DNA of 64,000 bases from Prevotella sp. UBA4339. Its GTDB lineage: Bacteria > Bacteroidota > Bacteroidia > Bacteroidales > Bacteroidaceae. The notes under the pieces were generated by a model, which had not been told where the DNA came from, did not search any database, and saw nothing but the letters and a program-made list of their open reading frames with translations. The translations under genes were made by a program, and so were the position numbers. The DNA lies in contig DGTJ01000096.1 of the NCBI GenBank assembly GCA_002393725.1, forward strand, positions 1-64,000, in the 5' to 3' direction. Within the stretch, counting starts at the first letter, position 1, and the number at the start of each line of letters is the position of its first letter. Below are positions 58,704 through 64,000 of the stretch, in pieces.

Positions 58704-61109
58704 ATGAATTATTGTACAAAAAACTTGCGAAAACTCTCTTTTGTTTCTTTAACTGTTATGCTCCTTGCATCAGGAAGCATACAGGCTCAGGACAGGCTTT
58801 ATGCTAATGAGTTTCCACTTGGTGACGTTACTCTGCTTGACGGACCGTTGAAAAAGGCTCGCGACTTGAATATTAAGACTCTCTTGCAGTATGACTGTGA
58901 CCGGTTGCTGGCACCTTACCTGAAGGAAGCAGGGCTAACTCCGAAAGCCAAGTCATATCCCAACTGGGACGGGCTTGACGGACATGTGGGAGGGCATTAT
59001 CTCACAGCCTTGGCCATCAATGCTGCTACAGGCGACGAGTCATGCCGCCAGCGCATGGAATATTTCATAAGCGAGCTTCAGGCATGTGCTGATGCAAATG
59101 AAAGGAATCATCCGGAATGGGGCAAAGGCTATGTTGGCGGAGTGCCTGGAAGTGAACGCCTGTGGGCTTCATTCAAGAAGGGCGACTTTGGAGCTTATTA
59201 TGGAGCATGGGTGCCTTTCTACAATATTCATAAGATGTATGCAGGACTTCGTGATGCTTGGGTGTATTGCGGAAATGAGCAGGCGAAGGCACTTTTCCTC
59301 GGATTCTGTGACTGGGCTATCGATCTTACCTCAGGGCTCTCAGATGCTCAGATGGAGCAGATCCTTCATACCGAGCATGGAGGCATGAACGAGGTGCTGG
59401 CTGATGCATACGCTATCACCGGCAACAGGAAATATATTGACGTGGCAAAGCGATTCTCTCACCGCAGGCTGCTCTTGCCATTGTCTCAGCGACAGGATTG
59501 TCTCGATAATATGCATGCTAATACTCAAGTGCCGAAGGTTGTTGGGTTTGAACGAATCTCAGAACTTTCTGGCGATGAGACTTATCATGATGCCAGTGCA
59601 TATTTCTGGGATATCGTCACTGGTGAGCGTACTTTGGCTTTTGGAGGTAACAGCCGTCGTGAACATTTCCCAAGTAAAGAGGCATGCAAGGACTTTGTGA
59701 CAGATATCGACGGTCCTGAGACTTGTAATACCAATAATATGCTGAAACTCTCTGAGGAACTGCATCGCAGGAATCCGGAAGCCCGATTCGCAGATTTTTA
59801 TGAGTTGGCAACTTTCAATCATATCCTCTCCAGCCAGCATCCTCAGCATGGTGGATATGTCTACTTTACATCGGCTCGCCCGCGACACTATCGTAATTAT
59901 TCGGCTCCTAACGAGGCTATGTGGTGCTGTGTAGGCACTGGAATGGAGAATCATGGAAAGTACGGACAGTTTGTATATACCCACAAGGGAGATGCACTGT
60001 TCGTAAACCTCTTTGTGGCTTCTGAACTGAACTGGAAGGAGAAGAATATTCTCATTCGACAGGAGACGACTTTCCCATATAGTGAGTCGAGCCGCATTAC
60101 CATTGCTCAGGGTAAGGGAAAATTTGCAATGCAGGTGCGTTATCCAGGATGGGTGAAGCCAGGACAGTTTGAGGTAAGGGTAAATGGTAAGCCCGTCACG
60201 ATCGTTACTGGTCCTTCATCGTATGTCACTATCGACCGGCAGTGGAAGAAGGGGGATGTGGTAGAGCTTACATTCCCGATGCATAATAGTGTAAAGTATC
60301 TGCCTAACCTGCCGCAGTATATCGCACTGATGCACGGACCAATAATGCTTGCCATGAAGACTGGTACGGAAGATTTGGCAAAACTCATAGCCGATGACAG
60401 CCGTTTCGGGCAGTTGGCTGTTGGAAAGAAGCTTCCTACAGACAAGGCTCCTATCCTTATTAATAATAATATAAGCAGCATTGCCGATCAGTTGCATCCG
60501 ATAGAGGGTAAACCACTCCACTTCAACCTTTCCACAAAGATGGTTAATGAGATCCGCAATGAGCTGATGCCGTTCTTTGAGCTTCACGATGCAAGATATA
60601 TGATGTACTGGCTAGCTCTGTCGGAAGACAATTACAAAGGCTATCTGGACAATCTGGCAAAGGCAGAGAAGGAGCGACAGGCTCTCGAAGATCGTACCGT
60701 GGATAAGGTTCAGCCAGGTGAGCAGCAACCGGAGTCAGACCATTTTATGGAGACAGATGCCTCGTTTGTGGGCAATTCCAATGATGTGTTCTATCGCGAT
60801 GCCAGTGATGGTCACTATTTCAGTTATCTGATGCAGACAGGTGGACTGACTGGCCTAAGTCTTCGTCTGAAATATTGGGGCGTCGGAGAGTGGAAGAGTC
60901 ATGAGTTTGACATCTTTGTCGATGATGTGCTGGTAACGTCAGTCAACAATACGGGAAAATATCGCATCTCTGAGTTCAAGTACGAGACGTATCCTATCCC
61001 AGAGGATGTGCTGAAGGGTAAGAAGCAGGTCCGTGTGAAGTTCGTTGCCAAGCCTCGCAAGCAAATTGGTGAAATATATGAAGTAAGATTTGTTAGGAAT
61101 GATAAATGA
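58704..61109 (+). CDS. Beta-L-arabinofuranosidase (GH127/GH146 type)
   Basis: An 801-residue exported enzyme from the ATG at 58704 (signal peptide ending GSIQAQ); an upstream ATG lies between the promoter boxes. The (alpha/alpha)6 barrel carries the family's zinc-thiolate site: E339 and C341 in GPETCNTNN, C408 and C409 in MWCCVGTGMENHG, where a cysteine is the nucleophile in characterised members. LDGHVGGHYLTAL and EHGGMNEVLADAY are further family blocks. The last ~120 residues form an extra beta domain. It removes beta-L-Araf from plant or protein-linked glycans. Its stop overlaps the GH51 start. Confidence 0.9.
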   Translation: MNYCTKNLRKLSFVSLTVMLLASGSIQAQDRLYANEFPLGDVTLLDGPLKKARDLNIKTLLQYDCDRLLAPYLKEAGLTPKAKSYPNWDGLDGHVGGHYLTALAINAATGDESCRQRMEYFISELQACADANERNHPEWGKGYVGGVPGSERLWASFKKGDFGAYYGAWVPFYNIHKMYAGLRDAWVYCGNEQAKALFLGFCDWAIDLTSGLSDAQMEQILHTEHGGMNEVLADAYAITGNRKYIDVAKRFSHRRLLLPLSQRQDCLDNMHANTQVPKVVGFERISELSGDETYHDASAYFWDIVTGERTLAFGGNSRREHFPSKEACKDFVTDIDGPETCNTNNMLKLSEELHRRNPEARFADFYELATFNHILSSQHPQHGGYVYFTSARPRHYRNYSAPNEAMWCCVGTGMENHGKYGQFVYTHKGDALFVNLFVASELNWKEKNILIRQETTFPYSESSRITIAQGKGKFAMQVRYPGWVKPGQFEVRVNGKPVTIVTGPSSYVTIDRQWKKGDVVELTFPMHNSVKYLPNLPQYIALMHGPIMLAMKTGTEDLAKLIADDSRFGQLAVGKKLPTDKAPILINNNISSIADQLHPIEGKPLHFNLSTKMVNEIRNELMPFFELHDARYMMYWLALSEDNYKGYLDNLAKAEKERQALEDRTVDKVQPGEQQPESDHFMETDASFVGNSNDVFYRDASDGHYFSYLMQTGGLTGLSLRLKYWGVGEWKSHEFDIFVDDVLVTSVNNTGKYRISEFKYETYPIPEDVLKGKKQVRVKFVAKPRKQIGEIYEVRFVRNDK

Positions 61110-63139
61110 AACATTATAAGAGAATTATGAAGAATCGAGTTTTTATCAGTGCTGCCCTCTTGGCAGTCTCTTTGGGAATCTCTGCCCAGAAGGCCATGAA
61201 AGCCCCTGCAGGTGGCAAGGCCATAAGTGATGAGTTGATAGGTATCTTCTTCGAGGACATCAGCAGTAGTGCCGATGGAGGACTCTATGCAGAGTTAGTG
61301 CAAAATGGGTCTTTTGAGTATAGTCCTGTCGAGAAAGACGGATGGGGAGCAGGAACGGCCTGGAGACAGGTTCGCCCTGGACACTCTCTGGGTTTCATGG
61401 AGGTGCGTAAGGACAATGGCATCCATCCTAACAACCCAACATACATGCGACTTCACATCGAACGTGTGAAAGAGTATTATGACTATTCGGGCTGGAAGGG
61501 ATATGGACTCCAGAACGACGGCTTTGAAGGCCTCTCAGTAAAGGCAGGCGAGAAGTACGACCTTTCGCTCTTCATGCGTAATGTAAAGGGCGGTGCCAAG
61601 TCTGTTCGTGTGGCTCTCGTGGAACCGAAGGGATGGGGTAAGGATCCTAAGCTTCTGGCAGATACACAGATTAAAGTTGAAAGCACTGGTTGGCAGAAAT
61701 ACGAGGCAGTGCTGACTCCTGATTCAACTTGCAAGAAGGCTGTTCTTCAAGTACTGGTTCTTAATCAGGGTGACATCGATATAGACATGGTGTCGCTGAT
61801 GCCACAGGACACCTATAAGGGACATGGGCTTCGTAAGGACCTGGCTCAGGCTCTTGCTGACCTGCAGCCTAAGTTTTTGCGCTTCCCAGGTGGATGTGTC
61901 GTTCATGGAGGTGGTGACGGATTTTGGAATACTTACCGCTGGAAGACTACCATCGGTCCGAAGGAACAGCGTCGCGGACTGAAGAATACATGGGGATATC
62001 ATCAGAGCATGGGGCTGGGATACTATGAGTATTTCCAGTTCTGTGAGGATCTGGGCATGAAACCGTTGCCGATCATGCCTTGTGGCGTGAGCTGCCAGGG
62101 TGCAAACGGCGGCTGGGGAATGAAGGAACAGGCCCAGGATGCAGCTCCGATGAGTGAGATGGATGAGTGGGCACAGGATATCCTTGACCTTATTGAGTGG
62201 GCCAATGGTGACCCTGCCACATCGAAGTGGGCCAAGATGCGTGCTGATGCAGGTCACCCGAAACCGTTCGGACTGACTATGGTAGGCATTGGCAACGAAG
62301 AGCGTATCTCACCAGAGTTTACTGAGCGCTTCAAATATATTTATAATAAGGTGCATGCAGCTCACCCGGAGATTATTATCATTGGTACTGCAGGAGTTGA
62401 TTCTCACCCGTATAGCAAGCTTGATTGGGCTAACGGATGGAAGGTGGCTGATGAGACAGGGGTTGACCTGCTTGACGAGCACTACTATGAGCCTCGTGAC
62501 TATTTCCTGAAGAGTCGCCAGTATGATACTTATCCGCGTGATCGCAAGACAAAGGTTTACCTCGGAGAGTATGCCTCTAAGGATAAGAAACTTATCGATG
62601 CTCTTGCCGAGGGCCTCTATCTGCTCCACGTAGAGCGCAATGGCGATGTTGTCGCTATGACATCCTATGCTCCTCTCTTCGCAAGAAAGGGTGCAACAAA
62701 CTGGAATCCGGACCTCATCTATTTCGACAATGAGCGTCCTTTCCTCACCTGCAGCTATTATGTTCAGCAGATGTTCGGACAGAGCTCTGGACAGTTCTAT
62801 TATGGCGACTGCGTCAGCTTCGAGGGTGATGCTCCCGGTGTCCAGCAGCCTCAGGAGGATGTGCACTATGGTCAGTCTGTAATCCTGAATGTCAAGACTC
62901 GCAAGCTCTATGTCAAGCTGTGTAATGCCAGTGGTGAGGCAAAGACTGCAAACCTCAACCTCAGCCGTTTCGGACTGAAGAAGATGGCTACAAAGACCAC
63001 TCTCTCTGGAAATGCAAATGACGAGAATAATTATGACGCACAGCCTATCGCTCCAAAGAAAGAGCAGATAAAGGCAGCAAAGAAGACAAAGATTCAGCTT
63101 GCTCCTTACTCTATGGTAATGCTGGAGTATTCACTCTGA
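61106..63139 (+). CDS. Alpha-L-arabinofuranosidase (GH51)
   Basis: A 677-residue exported enzyme; the ATG at 61106 overlaps the previous stop, and the ATG at 61127 (MKNRVFISAALLAVSLGISA) is an equally good start. The N-terminal carbohydrate-binding-like domain (~35-235) precedes the barrel, with acid/base Glu398 in VGIGNEERIS and nucleophile Glu488 in VYLGEYAS. A C-terminal beta domain closes it (TKIQLAPYSMVMLEYSL). It removes alpha-L-Araf side chains and complements the beta-specific enzyme upstream, so the pair should strip arabinose from arabinan, arabinoxylan or extensin glycans. Confidence 0.93.
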   Translation: MKHYKRIMKNRVFISAALLAVSLGISAQKAMKAPAGGKAISDELIGIFFEDISSSADGGLYAELVQNGSFEYSPVEKDGWGAGTAWRQVRPGHSLGFMEVRKDNGIHPNNPTYMRLHIERVKEYYDYSGWKGYGLQNDGFEGLSVKAGEKYDLSLFMRNVKGGAKSVRVALVEPKGWGKDPKLLADTQIKVESTGWQKYEAVLTPDSTCKKAVLQVLVLNQGDIDIDMVSLMPQDTYKGHGLRKDLAQALADLQPKFLRFPGGCVVHGGGDGFWNTYRWKTTIGPKEQRRGLKNTWGYHQSMGLGYYEYFQFCEDLGMKPLPIMPCGVSCQGANGGWGMKEQAQDAAPMSEMDEWAQDILDLIEWANGDPATSKWAKMRADAGHPKPFGLTMVGIGNEERISPEFTERFKYIYNKVHAAHPEIIIIGTAGVDSHPYSKLDWANGWKVADETGVDLLDEHYYEPRDYFLKSRQYDTYPRDRKTKVYLGEYASKDKKLIDALAEGLYLLHVERNGDVVAMTSYAPLFARKGATNWNPDLIYFDNERPFLTCSYYVQQMFGQSSGQFYYGDCVSFEGDAPGVQQPQEDVHYGQSVILNVKTRKLYVKLCNASGEAKTANLNLSRFGLKKMATKTTLSGNANDENNYDAQPIAPKKEQIKAAKKTKIQLAPYSMVMLEYSL

Positions 63140-63153
63140 TGAGCCGCTGAACG

Positions 63154-63771
63154 TCAGTTCTGTTCTAATAGGTGTGAAATGAGAATTTTCACACCTATTA
63201 TTATTAATATTATACCTCCCAGAAGTTCTGGTTTCAACCTGTGGGTGATAATCTTTCCGAACCTGAGTCCTAAATGGAATCCGATAATGCTAAAGACAAA
63301 CGATACCAGCCCGATGATTATTAGTGGCAGTGTGAGTTGTGGTAGTTCAGAGTATCCTGTGCAAGCAAAAGATATGCCTACTGCAAGGGCATCGATACTC
63401 GTGGCGATGGCAAATAATAACTGAGTCTTTAGGTTACGGGGATTGAAGTGCGCTTCATCTTCATCGTCAAAACTCTCTTTCACCATCTTTCCTCCGATAA
63501 AAGCTAACAGACAGAAGGCTATCCAATGGTCGTAGGCTTCCATATAAGACTGAAACATACTTATGCCCATCCACCCCAACAATGGCATCATCGCCTGGAA
63601 AAGACCAAACAGGAGTGCCATCCGCCATATCTCATAAGGGGTATGGCCTCTGGGGATGTCATATCTCACAGAGTGTCTGACACCTTGTGAGATTATCCCA
63701 CTTACGATGGAGACGGTGAAACAATCCATTGCCAATGCTATGGCCAGGAAGATGATATCTATCAGATTCAT
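63154..63771 (-). CDS. mntP: Manganese efflux pump MntP
   Basis: A 205-residue, six-helix membrane protein from the ATG at 63771. The duplicated MntP signature is present: ALAMDCFTVSI in helix 1 and ATSIDALAVGISFA in helix 4, with the transport aspartates, plus 'IGFHLGLRFGK' in helix 5. A charged cytosolic loop (FDDEDEAHFNPRN) divides the halves. MntP exports Mn2+; in other bacteria it is controlled by an mntP riboswitch or MntR, for which I see no sign here. It converges with GH51 and has a TATTTTTG -7 box upstream. Confidence 0.93.
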   Translation of the reverse strand: MNLIDIIFLAIALAMDCFTVSIVSGIISQGVRHSVRYDIPRGHTPYEIWRMALLFGLFQAMMPLLGWMGISMFQSYMEAYDHWIAFCLLAFIGGKMVKESFDDEDEAHFNPRNLKTQLLFAIATSIDALAVGISFACTGYSELPQLTLPLIIIGLVSFVFSIIGFHLGLRFGKIITHRLKPELLGGIILIIIGVKILISHLLEQN

Positions 63772-63808
63772 GATGGTATTTATTTGCCTGTTTTTTGCAT
63801 TTTGGTTG

Positions 63809-63816
63809 CAAAAATA
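63809..63816 (-). promoter_or_regulatory. -7 box TATTTTTG for mntP
   Basis: Minus-strand match to TAnnTTTG, 38 bases before the mntP ATG. Confidence 0.6.
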
Positions 63817-63859
63817 CAAAAAAAGATACAGAATTCATAAACAGTCACAGATATTTTTG

Positions 63860-63867
63860 TAACTTTG
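63860..63867 (+). promoter_or_regulatory. -7 box TAACTTTG
   Basis: Perfect box 29 bases before the ATG at 63896. Confidence 0.7.
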
Positions 63868-63895
63868 TGCCAAGAAACTATAATTACTAAGCGAT

Positions 63896-64000
63896 ATGAA
63901 TAAGCGAATAATCTTTGCAATGCTACTCACTGCTTCGTTACAGACGATTCAAGCTGAGCAAGTTGCCATCCAGACAAAAAATGTCACGATGGTTTTAGAT
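63896..64000 (+). CDS. N-terminal fragment of exported protein, possibly alpha-galactosidase
   Basis: Thirty-five codons run off the right edge: signal peptide MNKRIIFAMLLTASLQTIQA, then EQVAIQTKNVTMVLD. The latter resembles the first strand of Bacteroidetes GH36-type alpha-galactosidases ('v.IkT.ntslvl'), which would suit the neighbouring arabinosidases. The fragment is too short to be sure. Confidence 0.5.
   Translation, partial: MNKRIIFAMLLTASLQTIQAEQVAIQTKNVTMVLD

Overview
The window looks like a chromosomal segment of a Prevotella-type Bacteroidales bacterium (Prevotella/Segatella/Xylanibacter group). Evidence: nearly every promoter has the Bacteroidetes -7 box TAnnTTTG; surface systems are TonB-dependent receptors, SusD-free outer-membrane lipoproteins and fimbrillin-like proteins; several secreted proteins end in a type IX-like 'Y-L-GR...GIYI..GKK..IK' tail. 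Assignments rest on reading motifs in the sequence; no database search was run.

Layout. 0-5.2 kb: end of a possible phosphate transporter, a structured non-coding stretch (42-bp A/T palindrome), a SIMPL protein, a two-gene secreted unit (small secreted protein plus Cthe_2159-like beta-helix protein) and a DUF2461 protein. 5.2-21.3 kb: a collinear minus-strand array holding two related outer-membrane sets (TonB receptor, DUF4876 lipoprotein, DUF6850 barrel), with a periplasmic protein carrying two CXXC heavy-metal domains. 21.4-25.1 kb: an M16 protease and a cytidylate-kinase-like protein. 25.1-28.4 kb: a four-gene operon joined by ATGA overlaps (HprK-like kinase, S24/S26 peptidase, PqqD-like protein, ABC exporter) resembling RiPP or HPr-rel-A maturation clusters. 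28.6-41 kb: an accessory island with three toxin-antitoxin modules sharing a leader motif, remains of a fourth, a GC-rich surface-protein block (two ~50-aa peptides, a fimbrillin-like protein, a 1476-aa GLUG-repeat protein) and a VapE-type helicase gene between perfect 50-bp inverted repeats with iteron-like arrays on both sides. 41-49.8 kb: membrane AraC-type regulator, a patatin gene gutted by internal deletion, 6-phosphofructokinase, GH31, a D,D-carboxypeptidase-like protein, DUF3467 and GH3. 49.8-58.6 kb: a cobalamin locus (riboswitch, BtuB, BtuG-like propeller, two further surface proteins, BtuF-like binder) with an oppositely oriented BtuC-like permease. 58.6-64 kb: arabinofuranosidase pair (GH127/146 and GH51), MntP, and the start of a further secreted gene.

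Two themes run across the window. First, simple repeats (ATTCCACATTCC, GCATAATGCA and GGAAGGA families) lie between genes and are also read in frame as signal peptides or internal insertions of secreted proteins. Second, short inverted repeats, REP-like hairpins and direct repeats cluster in the 28-41 kb island, suggesting repeated insertion and decay of small elements.
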